Shown here piece by piece: positions 34,181 through 42,054 of a DNA stretch of 64,000 bases; within the stretch, counting starts at the first letter, position 1; the number at the start of each line of letters is the position of its first letter. Under the pieces are notes generated by a model. The model was not told the DNA's origin. It saw only the letters and a list, made by a program, of their open reading frames with translations, and did no database searches. The translations under genes were made by a program, and so were the position numbers. Location of the stretch: positions 1-64,000 of the forward strand of contig JBNGDS010000007.1 of NCBI GenBank assembly GCA_049975365.1. Direction: 5' to 3'. The stretch comes from DSBG01 sp049975365 (GTDB lineage: Bacteria; Desulfobacterota; Desulfomonilia; UBA1062).

Positions 34181-35679
34181 TGCTGTGGCTCCATGTTCAG
34201 AATCCCCAGGTATATACTTTCCACAAGCTGTTCCTCTTTGAGTTGATCACCCCACAGGGCTGGCCTGATACCCCTAAACCTTCTCTGGAGGAACTGTTGA
34301 AGGATCTTCAGGGATTCTTCCGGACTCACCCTTCCGAGATCCTGCATAATGCCAAGCGCCCTGTAGGTGCAGAAACCACCCTGGCACGGTCCCATCCCAA
34401 GGCGGGTTCTGTGCTGAATATCTCCAATGTACTGGGTACCGATGCTGTTGATTGCATGCTCGACGTCGCCACGGGAGATGAGTTCACACTCACAGACGAT
34501 GTCCTCCATGTTCTTGAGCCTCTTGGACAGGGGATATCCACTCAGCTCGTCCTGCCCTTCCAGGGGGATGTCGGCGGTTTTGCAGGGAATTTTCAGGCCG
34601 AATTCATCCATGATCACATCCACCATCTTCTCTGCCATGAGCCGATAGGTAGACAATTTTCCCCCCATGATGCTGAACATGCCATTGTCATGGTTGATGA
34701 TTTGAAATCCGCGGGAGATCGCACGACCGTCAGATGAATCGGATTTGAGCAGAGGGCGTACGCCGGTGTAGGTCCTGATGAGTCTGGTGGTGCCGAATGT
34801 CGGGATCATCTGTTCCGCCTGAGAGGCGATAATATCTACCTCGAGGGGATCGACCTCTATGGCATCCGGATCGTCCGCGGGTATGGATGTGGTTCCGGCG
34901 AGGCAGACCGCCTCGTTGGGAACGATGATGTCACCGTCGGAGGGCGGGCGGAGTCTGTTGATGACCATGTTGGTGAGGCGATGGTTCGATATGATGAGGC
35001 TGCCCTTGGAAAGCGTCATTGGAACATGGCTTCCCGACATGTGTGCAATCTTGTCTCCCCAGGCCCCCGTGGCGTTGATGATGATGCGTGCCCTGATCTC
35101 CTTGATGTGGGAGGTGAGACGTTCCCGGACCAAGACGCCAACGCACTGCCCCTTTTCCTTGATGATATCAACGACCTCATGGTGGATCAGGATTCCGCCA
35201 CCGCTGTGGCGGGATGTGTAGGCATTCAGCATACACAGCCTGAACGGGTCGATCGAGCAGTCCGGGACGGTGATGGCCTCTTCAATTGCGGGATTGAGCG
35301 CCGGAACCAAGTCCAGTGCTCGAGAGGGAGAGAGCACATCCGTGGATATGCCCACCTCCTCGCAACTCTTGAGAAACCGATCTCTGTACTTCTTGGAGTC
35401 GCCCGGAAGCCGTACAAACATCCCGCCTGTCGGTTCTACACATTTCTCGGCGATTTCTCTCAGAATGGAGTTTTCTGTGATACACTCATGGGCGGCTTCG
35501 GGATCGTTCACAGCGTAGCGTCCACCGCTGTGCAGAAGTCCATGGCATGCCCCTGTTGCTCCGGATGCAAAATCACCTTTTTCCACGAGGTAGTGGTGAA
35601 CACCTCTGAGGGTGAGATCCCTGGCAATACCACACCCGGTAGCCCCACCACCGATGATGATCACGTCGGTCTTGATCAT
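34177..35679 (-). CDS. glpA: Anaerobic glycerol-3-phosphate dehydrogenase subunit A
   Basis: A 500-residue catalytic subunit oxidising glycerol-3-phosphate to dihydroxyacetone phosphate. FAD motif GGGATG lies at residues 10-15, and GPTGGMF-like substrate segments (EPTGGMFVRLPGD) follow. The C-terminal BFD-like 2Fe-2S domain has CECELISRGDVEHAI and GMGPCQGGFC. It is first in glpABC, behind a promoter at 35722-35749. Product dihydroxyacetone phosphate would enter glycolysis through TpiA, encoded at 41.3 kb. Confidence 0.95.
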   Translation of the reverse strand: MIKTDVIIIGGGATGCGIARDLTLRGVHHYLVEKGDFASGATGACHGLLHSGGRYAVNDPEAAHECITENSILREIAEKCVEPTGGMFVRLPGDSKKYRDRFLKSCEEVGISTDVLSPSRALDLVPALNPAIEEAITVPDCSIDPFRLCMLNAYTSRHSGGGILIHHEVVDIIKEKGQCVGVLVRERLTSHIKEIRARIIINATGAWGDKIAHMSGSHVPMTLSKGSLIISNHRLTNMVINRLRPPSDGDIIVPNEAVCLAGTTSIPADDPDAIEVDPLEVDIIASQAEQMIPTFGTTRLIRTYTGVRPLLKSDSSDGRAISRGFQIINHDNGMFSIMGGKLSTYRLMAEKMVDVIMDEFGLKIPCKTADIPLEGQDELSGYPLSKRLKNMEDIVCECELISRGDVEHAINSIGTQYIGDIQHRTRLGMGPCQGGFCTYRALGIMQDLGRVSPEESLKILQQFLQRRFRGIRPALWGDQLKEEQLVESIYLGILNMEPQQ

Positions 35680-35721
35680 TCAGAAGGGATCCTTATGCCA
35701 CATGTGTTTTTCATGGCTTAC

Positions 35722-35749
35722 CATATACAAGGACCGATCTTACGGTCAA
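35722..35749 (-). promoter_or_regulatory. Sigma-70-like promoter of glpABC
   Basis: On the minus strand TTGACC (35749-35744), a 16-nt spacer and TATATG (35727-35722) lie 43 nt before the glpA start. No clear regulator site was recognised beside it. Confidence 0.5.
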
Positions 35750-35782
35750 GTGAGCATGTTCTGGTCTCAGGGTCTGCATGGT

Positions 35783-36619
35783 TCAGTCCGTTTTCAAAAG
35801 GTGGAGGAGCACCCTGTTCCACCCGTCGGGCCCGATCCCAGGGGACAAGATGAGCTTCTGATGTGCAGATGCTGCATAGTCCATGTAGGATCCATCGTGC
35901 CGCATGATAACTACGGCAATATCCACAGTCTCCAGAAGGGGAATGTCATTGGGCGAGTCACCGAGACCTACGGTGGTCCAGGCAGTGCCGGGAAAGGTGT
36001 CTGTAAATATCTTGAGGGTTTCCCGTGCCGCCATGCCCTTGTCGCACCTCCCGTGGGCATGCCAGAAGCGCCCCCCCTGAGTACAGGTGAGGCCGTTATA
36101 CTCGAGAGAGGAGATGAGAATTCGGAGTTCATCGGAAGACCCGCTGAACAGGAACGGTTCTGAAAACTCACGATGCCGTGCGCGCACCGCTGATTCGGGA
36201 TCAAGCCCGGTTATGTCTGCAATCTCCTCAGGGCTCATATCGGAAAAGCCACGGACACGGATACCGGTTTCTCTCTGGGCATCATCCAGGGCCTTCAGGA
36301 CATCGGAATAGGCCATTCCAAGACGAATGAGGGTATATGATCCACACGTATGCTGTGGACGACCCGTTTGGATATGTATCTCCTGATGGAAGAATATGGC
36401 ACTGCCGTTTTCCGTAATGAACGTCCGGGACATGTTCGGCAGATCAAGAAGAGGTTCGATTTCGAACCGTGTCTTGCTGGAGACGATTATCAGCGGGACA
36501 CCGAGTTCATCCAGTCTCTGAAGTGCGGGAAGGGCCTCCTCCTTCGAATACGTGGAATAATCGAGAAGAGTCCCATCCAGGTCGCTGAATACAAGGAAAG
36601 ATTTCTGAGCCTGGATCAT
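35783..36619 (-). CDS. HAD-family phosphatase, mannosyl-3-phosphoglycerate phosphatase-like
   Basis: A protein of about 278 residues, HAD type IIB. The nucleophile motif is FSDLDGTLLD, motif II is LIIVSSKT, and motif IV is TVGLGDSPNDIPLLETVDIAVVI. The cap contains ENGSAIFF and GRFWHAHGRCDKG, as in mannosyl-3-phosphoglycerate phosphatases, which make the compatible solute mannosylglycerate. No synthase gene is nearby, so substrate is tentative. The start at 36619 places the DxD motif near the N-terminus, as the family requires; an earlier in-frame start (36688) would add 23 unconserved residues. It is downstream of and divergent from glpA's promoter region. Confidence 0.75.
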   Translation of the reverse strand: MIQAQKSFLVFSDLDGTLLDYSTYSKEEALPALQRLDELGVPLIIVSSKTRFEIEPLLDLPNMSRTFITENGSAIFFHQEIHIQTGRPQHTCGSYTLIRLGMAYSDVLKALDDAQRETGIRVRGFSDMSPEEIADITGLDPESAVRARHREFSEPFLFSGSSDELRILISSLEYNGLTCTQGGRFWHAHGRCDKGMAARETLKIFTDTFPGTAWTTVGLGDSPNDIPLLETVDIAVVIMRHDGSYMDYAASAHQKLILSPGIGPDGWNRVLLHLLKTD

Positions 36620-36749
36620 GGGGAAATAATAGCCGCTCACCTGCCAATTGTCCAGGATGTGTTCCGTTTCACCATGGCAGATGTGCAAACCTGGCGAATC
36701 CCTGATTTCTCATCCGCCTCCGGGGAAGTGATAGTTCACCTGTCCCCCC

Positions 36750-36778
36750 TTGTCCGTCTGAGAAGCAGTCTGTATTAT
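36750..36778 (+). promoter_or_regulatory. Promoter of the hemerythrin-rubredoxin pair
   Basis: TTGTCC (36750-36755), 17 nt and TATTAT (36773-36778) make a good sigma-70 match 65 nt before the hemerythrin start codon. Confidence 0.55.
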
Positions 36779-36843
36779 ACGGAAGAGGCAGGTGTACGGT
36801 AGAAACAACACCTGCTGTACCGAAACAATCGAAGGGGGTGCAT

Positions 36844-37473
36844 ATGAAAAGAATTGACCATATCTTCTTCGTCATCTTCCTGATACTCTTGCCCATCACG
36901 GTTTTGTCCACAGCAGAACGAGGTCCCATGAAGCCCATTGCTCCGCTCATGATTGAGCACCGGCTCATTGACCAGATGATAATCGTGCTGGAAAACGCCT
37001 CAGTCAGAATCCTGGAGACACAAACCCTTGATCCCCGGTTCATCGAGGACATTGTTGATTTCGTTCGATACTACGTAGACAAGACACATCATGGAAAGGA
37101 AGAGAAGATCCTGTTTGCGGAACTCGAGAAAAAGAATCTCTCTGCTGAGCACAGGGCTATGCTGAATGAACTGCTCGAGGAACACAAAAGGGGTATTTCA
37201 ACTGTCGAGAGACTCAACACGGCCGCCCTGAGATACTCAGCCGGGGAAAGAGCTGCATTGACAGATGTTGCTGCCATCATGCAGGAACTGGCCACGCTCT
37301 ATCGGGAACACATTATCAAAGAGGATAAGCATTTTTTCATTCCCGTCATGGAGTATTTTTCAAAAGAAGAGCAGGATGCAATGCTCGAGAAATCGAGGGA
37401 GTACGATCAAAAGATGATCCATGTTAAATACAAGGATGTCATCAGTCGGCTCAAGGAGCAGGCTGGGATATAG
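36844..37473 (+). CDS. Exported hemerythrin-domain protein
   Basis: A 209-residue protein. A hydrophobic N-terminus (about 6-22, FFVIFLILLPITVL) looks like a signal peptide or anchor, so the hemerythrin domain would face the periplasm. Diiron ligands expected from the family are visible: His39 (IEH), His83 and Glu87 (HxxxE), His114 (LEEH), His156 and Asp161 (HxxxxD). Hemerythrins bind oxygen or sense or scavenge it. The ATG at 36844 has GAAGGGGGTG just upstream; a GTG two codons earlier lies within that Shine-Dalgarno. A Tat-exported rubredoxin follows 12 nt downstream, suggesting a joint role in oxygen or NO defence. Confidence 0.85.
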   Translation: MKRIDHIFFVIFLILLPITVLSTAERGPMKPIAPLMIEHRLIDQMIIVLENASVRILETQTLDPRFIEDIVDFVRYYVDKTHHGKEEKILFAELEKKNLSAEHRAMLNELLEEHKRGISTVERLNTAALRYSAGERAALTDVAAIMQELATLYREHIIKEDKHFFIPVMEYFSKEEQDAMLEKSREYDQKMIHVKYKDVISRLKEQAGI

Positions 37474-37485
37474 GGAGTACCTTTC

Positions 37486-37788
37486 ATGAAAAGACACAGG
37501 TCACGCTCTCAAAATAGGATGACTCGGAGAGAATTCATAAGAAAGATCTGTGCATCATCGGTCGTGGTCATCACTGCAGGCCTTGGACGTACGAGCAGGT
37601 TAGCAGCAGCGGACAAGCCTGTGGAGGAGATGGTCTCATACGTCTGTACAGTGTGTGGCTATATCTATGATCCGAATGTGGGAGAGCCACGGACGAACAC
37701 ACCTGCGGGCACGCCATTTTCTCAGCTGCCTGATTACTGGGTCTGTCCGGACTGCGGGGCCGATACGTCGGCATTCGTGGTCTGGTAG
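37486..37788 (+). CDS. Tat-exported rubredoxin
   Basis: A 100-residue protein. The N-terminal TRREFIRK is a twin-arginine motif followed by a hydrophobic stretch and an Ala-rich cleavage region (RLAAA). The last 50 residues are a rubredoxin: CTVCGYIYDP and CPDCG supply Cys54, Cys57, Cys87 and Cys90 for one iron. Most rubredoxins are cytoplasmic; export of a folded metalloprotein by Tat is unusual. It follows the exported hemerythrin by 12 nt, and tatA is encoded 1 kb downstream. It may carry electrons to the hemerythrin in the periplasm. Confidence 0.88.
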   Translation: MKRHRSRSQNRMTRREFIRKICASSVVVITAGLGRTSRLAAADKPVEEMVSYVCTVCGYIYDPNVGEPRTNTPAGTPFSQLPDYWVCPDCGADTSAFVVW

Positions 37789-37872
37789 GTGTGATACGGC
37801 CTCTTTCAGTCTGAAATCCGTGCAGGGGTTTCCCGATCAATCATACTCCACATTCACGATGTAGCGTGAGCG

Positions 37873-38145
37873 CTACAGGATGTCACTTCCTGAAGGTGGG
37901 AGCTCAGACCCCGGTTTCTCGTATGCGTGCTTTCGTTTGTCCCTGTCTCTCTTGCGCTCCTGGCAGAGGAACAGCAGTGCGGCCGCGTTGGCCCTCACGT
38001 GGGCAAAGATGCTTTCAAGGCCGTCAAATGTCGCGTGATGCTCCAGGTTGTACTGGAGATCGGAGATGATTTTTGCAAGGGCCTCCTCATGGAGATTATG
38101 TTTTAACTGGACCAGTACCTTTTTGGCTTCGGCTTCGGAATCCAT
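37873..38145 (-). CDS. Small hypothetical protein
   Basis: A 90-residue soluble protein, largely helical, with a basic stretch (CQERKRDRDKRKHAYEK) near the C-terminus. A strong Shine-Dalgarno (AAAGGAG) 8 nt before the ATG argues that it is real. It is not recognised. The stop codon lies within a small hairpin (TGTAGCG/CGCTACA, 37860-37877) shared with the convergent rubredoxin gene. Confidence 0.55.
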   Translation of the reverse strand: MDSEAEAKKVLVQLKHNLHEEALAKIISDLQYNLEHHATFDGLESIFAHVRANAAALLFLCQERKRDRDKRKHAYEKPGSELPPSGSDIL

Positions 38146-38311
38146 GAGTGTTCTCCTTTCTTGGATGATTCACAGAACAACGGTACTCCAAATGGTCCAA
38201 TGCGGTCAATGTGAGATTGGGAGAAAAGGGCATTCTCTATGGCTTGGTGTGGGCAAAAAATACAGAGAGTGTGCCCCGACCCGCTGGAACGGTGTCTGGT
38301 TTTCAAAGGGG

Positions 38312-38590
38312 CTACTGTTTCTTGGCACCCTCCTCCACAATCCACTGGTATTCGGTGACTTCGATCTTTTTCTTTGTTTCGATACGCTTCACCGGGACCC
38401 GTTTCCTGGAGATTTCATACAGTGTCCCGTCTCCCGTGTAGTTCTTGAGGGCCTCCTCAAGACTCTGATAGATCTCGATCTTCTGTGAGCCGAAGAGGGT
38501 ATCTTTTATGATGGCATATTCCTTTCCAAAAACAGATCCTGTGCAGAGGAGAAAGAAAACCAGCGCCAGACATGGAATGATCATCTTCAT
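38312..38590 (-). CDS. Small exported hypothetical protein
   Basis: A 92-residue protein with a clear signal peptide (about 1-22, SVFG|K). The mature part is short, basic and beta-prone (GDGTLYEISRKRVPVKRIETKKKIEVTEYQWIVEEG). GGAGGACC lies about 9 nt before the ATG. No family is recognised. It is a periplasmic protein of unknown role, on the same strand as the 90-residue gene after a 166-nt gap. Confidence 0.6.
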   Translation of the reverse strand: MKMIIPCLALVFFLLCTGSVFGKEYAIIKDTLFGSQKIEIYQSLEEALKNYTGDGTLYEISRKRVPVKRIETKKKIEVTEYQWIVEEGAKKQ

Positions 38591-38756
38591 CTCTCATGGT
38601 CCTCCTCGTTCATGTTCTCAGGTATTCATACGTATTGTCAACCGTAAGTTCCCCTGCACCCGACCCCGTATCTTCTCACAGGCAGCACTGTATCAAACAG
38701 GGACCAGACAAGGCGAGATTCACTATTTGAGACACCCGGGGAACCCTCATCATTTA

Positions 38757-38785
38757 TTGTCACGATGAGATAAATATGCTAGATT
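38757..38785 (+). promoter_or_regulatory. Promoter of tatA
   Basis: TTGTCA (38757-38762), 17 nt and TAGATT (38780-38785) lie 23 nt before the tatA start codon. Confidence 0.55.
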
Positions 38786-38807
38786 AGAAAGTACAAGGAG
38801 GAGTGGC

Positions 38808-39011
38808 ATGATCGGCGGACTAGGCATGACAGAGCTCATCATCATTCTGGTGATAGTGCTCGTGATATTCGGAGCGGGGAAACTGCCGGAAGTCGGCAGT
38901 GCCCTGGGAAAAGGCATTCGGAACTTTAAAAGTTCCGTAAGTGACACCTCGGAGGATAAGTCGGTCAAGGGAGATATAGAAGACAAGAACAAAAAGGATC
39001 AGGAGAGCTGA
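38808..39011 (+). CDS. tatA: Twin-arginine translocase subunit TatA/TatE
   Basis: A 67-residue protein. A single N-terminal membrane helix (GMTELIIILVIVLVIFGAGKLPEVGSALGKGIRNFK) is followed by an amphipathic helix and a charged tail, the TatA layout with the conserved FGAGKLPE hinge. It forms the translocation pore for folded proteins, such as the Tat-signal rubredoxin encoded at 37486. An AAGGAGGAG Shine-Dalgarno precedes the ATG. tatB and tatC are not here. A hairpin (CCATCC/GGATGG, 39030-39058) follows. Confidence 0.93.
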   Translation: MIGGLGMTELIIILVIVLVIFGAGKLPEVGSALGKGIRNFKSSVSDTSEDKSVKGDIEDKNKKDQES

Positions 39012-39029
39012 TCTTCGTGGCTCCAGTTG

Positions 39030-39072
39030 CCATCCGTATCCCTACGAACGAAGGATGGATCGTTTGTTTTCG
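39030..39072 (+). terminator. Possible terminator of tatA
   Basis: CCATCC (39030-39035) pairs with GGATGG (39053-39058), followed by a T-rich stretch (GTTTGTTTT). The rest of the region up to 39307 holds no recognisable gene. Confidence 0.4.
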
Positions 39073-39307
39073 ATGTACCGGATCCTGAAGTAGAATCCTG
39101 CCTGTCTTTCAGCCAGTTCACCCACATTCTTCACTGGTGTTTATCCCCTCAAGGAGTGTTCAATCATCTCCGGACCCAGGGCGAAGTGCGGTCTTCTCTG
39201 GTAATCCCGGGTACGGTGGTAGCATGGGACAATGCTGGGATAACCTGATTTTAACGCCATGTCACTGTTCTCTTGGGGATTGAGAGAATCTTCTTCGTGT
39301 GGAGTGG

Positions 39308-40597
39308 CTAGAGCGTCCTGTTGTCGATCACCCGGACTGCCTTCCCTTGAGCGACAGGAATACCACCCGGCTCGCACAGAACCACCTCGGGGGTGATGAG
39401 AATCTCATCCCTGAGTTCGCGGGTAATCTTCGATCTCAACGATTCCAGGGCCTTATAGTCGCCAATTGACAACGAGGACTCAATCTCCACCTTCACGATC
39501 ATGTGATCGTTATGTCCCCTCGATTCAAGGCTGATCTGGTAGTTTCTGCCCACTCCCTTGATTCCGATGAGAACTCCCTCGATCTGCATGGGGAAGATAT
39601 TCACTCCCTTGAGGATCATCATGTCGTCGCTGCGGCCAGAAATCCGGGAGATCTTCCGGTGGGTCCTCCCGCATGTGCAGGGTTCGCTGCTCAGCGTGGT
39701 GAGATCTTTGGTTCGGTACCGGATGATGGGCATGGCTTCCCTTGCCAGCGTGGTTATGACGAGTTCACCTCTCTGTCCGATTTCCACGGGCTGAAGCGTT
39801 GAGGGATCAATGATCTCTACGAGGAAATCATCTTCCCAGATGTGCATGCCGTTCTTGTGCTGGCACTCGAACGCGACACCCGGTCCGTTCATTTCGGAGA
39901 GGCCGTATGAGTTGTAGGCATTGATCCCGAAAAAGTCCTCCACCTTTTTTCTCGTCTCCTCGGTATGGGGCTCGGCACCCAGTATGGCGCACGTGAACTG
40001 AGGGAATTCTTCTCTCGGATCAATGCCCATTGATTCCAGGGTGTCTGCAAGGTGAAGTGCGTAGCTCGGTATCACATGAATCACTGTTGTCCCGAAATCC
40101 TTCATGAACTTCAATTGCCTCTTGGTGTTCCCCGGCCCGGTGGGGATGGTGAGGCATCCCAGGCGTTCTGCTCCGTAGTGAAGACCCAGGCCGCCGGTGA
40201 ATAACCCATACCCGATCATATTCTGAAAGACATCGCCTTTTCTCACCCCGATCATGTACAGGCAGCGACTGACCAGATCTGTCCACCTGTCGATATCACC
40301 CAAGGAGTGGTACACGACCGTGGGTGTTCCTGTGGTTCCCGATGACGAGTGCAGCCGTACCACCTCATCAAGCGATGTGCACACCATACCAAAGGGGTAG
40401 GCGTCCCGCAGGTCCTGTTTGGTGGTGAACGGGAGTTTTGTGATGTCGGATAGGTCAGTGATAGAGAAGTCCCGAATCCCTTTCTCCTGGTAGAATGGGG
40501 CCTTCGATGCGCGGTTCAGTGTTTCCTTCAATCTCTTCAGTTGGAGGTCTTCAAGTCGATCTCTTGAAATGGTCTCATGATCCCTGTTCCAGTACAC
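39308..40597 (-). CDS. paaK: Phenylacetate--CoA ligase
   Basis: A 429-residue AMP-forming ligase of the PaaK family, activating phenylacetate or a related aryl acid to the CoA thioester. LHSSSGTTGTPTVVYHS is the P-loop-like motif. YGLSEMNGPGVAFECQHKNGMHIWEDDFLVEIIDP and YRTKDLTTL complete the adenylate site, and GRSDDMMILKGVNIFPMQIE is the A8 hinge. The GTG at 40597 (YWNRDHETISRDRLEDLQ) is chosen because AGGGAGAAGAGGC precedes it and it matches the family start; an ATG at 40645 lacks a Shine-Dalgarno. Such ligases are often paired with 2-oxoacid oxidoreductases and ACT proteins, as found here at 44.1-47.1 kb, separated by pgk-tpiA-secG. Confidence 0.92.
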   Translation of the reverse strand: MYWNRDHETISRDRLEDLQLKRLKETLNRASKAPFYQEKGIRDFSITDLSDITKLPFTTKQDLRDAYPFGMVCTSLDEVVRLHSSSGTTGTPTVVYHSLGDIDRWTDLVSRCLYMIGVRKGDVFQNMIGYGLFTGGLGLHYGAERLGCLTIPTGPGNTKRQLKFMKDFGTTVIHVIPSYALHLADTLESMGIDPREEFPQFTCAILGAEPHTEETRKKVEDFFGINAYNSYGLSEMNGPGVAFECQHKNGMHIWEDDFLVEIIDPSTLQPVEIGQRGELVITTLAREAMPIIRYRTKDLTTLSSEPCTCGRTHRKISRISGRSDDMMILKGVNIFPMQIEGVLIGIKGVGRNYQISLESRGHNDHMIVKVEIESSLSIGDYKALESLRSKITRELRDEILITPEVVLCEPGGIPVAQGKAVRVIDNRTL

Positions 40598-40925
40598 GCC
40601 TCTTCTCCCTCTTGTCAGATTTGAATTCGCACTAAGAGCTACCATTAACGGATATGCATGTCAAATGAGTCAAGATCTGTGATTGAATGATATATCCCAC
40701 GGGTTTCTTTCTTTACGGCGCGTGTATTCACGTGGGAAAGATTCAGGAAAACACGTAGATCTGGTTTCTCGAATTGATTCCTCTTTGAACCTGAATAAAA
40801 TCTTCACGCCTGATTGTAAGGGGAATCAGATGGTTCCATGCAGCGAGAAACCCTGCGTTTCATCACGCAGCACAGAAACCCCGGGTGCCCGCAAACCAGG
40901 ACAGTGTGACCAGGGATGAACAGGT
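40598..40925. other. Intergenic region between paaK and secG
   Basis: About 330 nt without a convincing gene. TCCCACG/CGTGGGA and CTGCGT/ACGCAG (near 40850-40870) are small inverted repeats. The latter could end the pgk-tpiA-secG transcript, but no good T-tract follows on the minus strand. Confidence 0.35.
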
Positions 40926-41276
40926 CTACTGAGCAGGCTCTGCAGGGGCAGCAGGTGCTGTCGGGGGTGCGGGTTCGCTGCTCGACTCCGGAGTGGGCAG
41001 GGGTCCGGGTACTGTCGTCTGGGTCTGCATCACGCTCTGTGAGGGTTTTTCAAAGGCAAAATATCCAAGTGTGAGCGAAGTGAGCATGAAGACGATCACC
41101 AGCACCCGTGTGGCCTTGTTCAGAAAATCAGCAGGTCCTGCACTTCCGAAGAGGGCCTGTGATCCAGCTCCGCCAAACACCGCTCCAATGTCAGCACCCT
41201 TGCCTGACTGGAGGAGAACCGCAACAATCAGGCAGACCGAAACCACTATGTGAATGGTCAGTAGAAATCCGTACAT
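40926..41276 (-). CDS. secG: Preprotein translocase subunit SecG
   Basis: A 116-residue inner-membrane protein with two membrane helices around the conserved LLQSGKGADIGAVFGGAGSQALFGSAG segment. It assists SecYE in protein export. The C-terminal 35 residues are an unusual Pro/Ala/Ser/Glu-rich tail (PTPESSSEPAPPTAPAAPAEPAQ is the gist, split here by composition). Shine-Dalgarno AAGGTGAG precedes the ATG. It follows tpiA by 7 nt, a very common bacterial gene order. Confidence 0.93.
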   Translation of the reverse strand: MYGFLLTIHIVVSVCLIVAVLLQSGKGADIGAVFGGAGSQALFGSAGPADFLNKATRVLVIVFMLTSLTLGYFAFEKPSQSVMQTQTTVPGPLPTPESSSEPAPPTAPAAPAEPAQ

Positions 41277-41283
41277 TTTTTTC

Positions 41284-42042
41284 TCACCTTCTGAATCGTA
41301 TTATCCTTTCGAAAGATGCCGCATCCAGACTAGCACCGCCTACAAGGGCACCATCGATGTCTTCCTCGGCCATGAGAGCATCAATATTGTCCGGTTTCAC
41401 GCTCCCACCATAGAGGATTCGGGTCGTATCCGAGATCTCTTTCCCGAAGAGGTCTGAAAGTATGCCCCGGATGTACGCATGAACCTCCTGTGCGATCTGG
41501 GGCGTGGCCGTCTTCCCTGTGCCGATTGCCCAGATCGGTTCATACGCCACCACAATGCCACGAGCTTGATCCTTGTTGAGCTGGGAGAGTCCCCGTGTCA
41601 CCTGACCATGAATCACTGTGAAGGTCTGTCCCTGTTCCCGCTGCTGCAGGGTTTCTCCAACGCAGACAATGGGGGTCAGGGATGCGGACAGTGCAGCCTT
41701 GATGCGCCTGTTTACTGTTTCATCGGTTTCGGAAAAGTACTGTCTTCGCTCTGAGTGTCCTATGATCACGTGGGTTGCACCAATGCTCGCAAGCATTGCC
41801 GGCCCGATTTCTCCCGTGAAGGCACCCTGTTCCTCCCAGAACACGTTCTGTGAACCGACCGAGACCGGAGTATGTGCAAACGCTGCTGCCAGCCGGCTAA
41901 TATAGATGTATGGAGGGCAGATGAGCACCTCTCTGTCGTCATCGAGTTTGACGAGGCGCTTTTTCAGGTCTGTGGCAAAACTCTCGGCCTCGCCATTGGT
42001 CTTGAACATCTTCCAGTTCCCGGCTATCAGGGGTTTTCTCAT
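41284..42042 (-). CDS. tpiA: Triosephosphate isomerase
   Basis: A 252-residue TIM-barrel enzyme interconverting dihydroxyacetone phosphate and glyceraldehyde 3-phosphate. The N-terminal GNWKMFKTNGEAE holds the catalytic Lys. GHSERRQYF holds the electrophilic His, and VAYEPIWAIGTGKTATP holds the catalytic Glu and mobile loop. YGGSVKPDN binds phosphate. It is the middle gene of pgk-tpiA-secG, with 12-nt and 7-nt gaps. Confidence 0.96.
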   Translation of the reverse strand: MRKPLIAGNWKMFKTNGEAESFATDLKKRLVKLDDDREVLICPPYIYISRLAAAFAHTPVSVGSQNVFWEEQGAFTGEIGPAMLASIGATHVIIGHSERRQYFSETDETVNRRIKAALSASLTPIVCVGETLQQREQGQTFTVIHGQVTRGLSQLNKDQARGIVVAYEPIWAIGTGKTATPQIAQEVHAYIRGILSDLFGKEISDTTRILYGGSVKPDNIDALMAEEDIDGALVGGASLDAASFERIIRFRR

Positions 42043-42054
42043 GCGCTCGATTCC

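Noticed and set aside
37860..37877. TGTAGCG/CGCTACA hairpin as a bidirectional terminator
   Set aside because: The stem is short, overlaps a stop codon and lacks T-runs on both sides.
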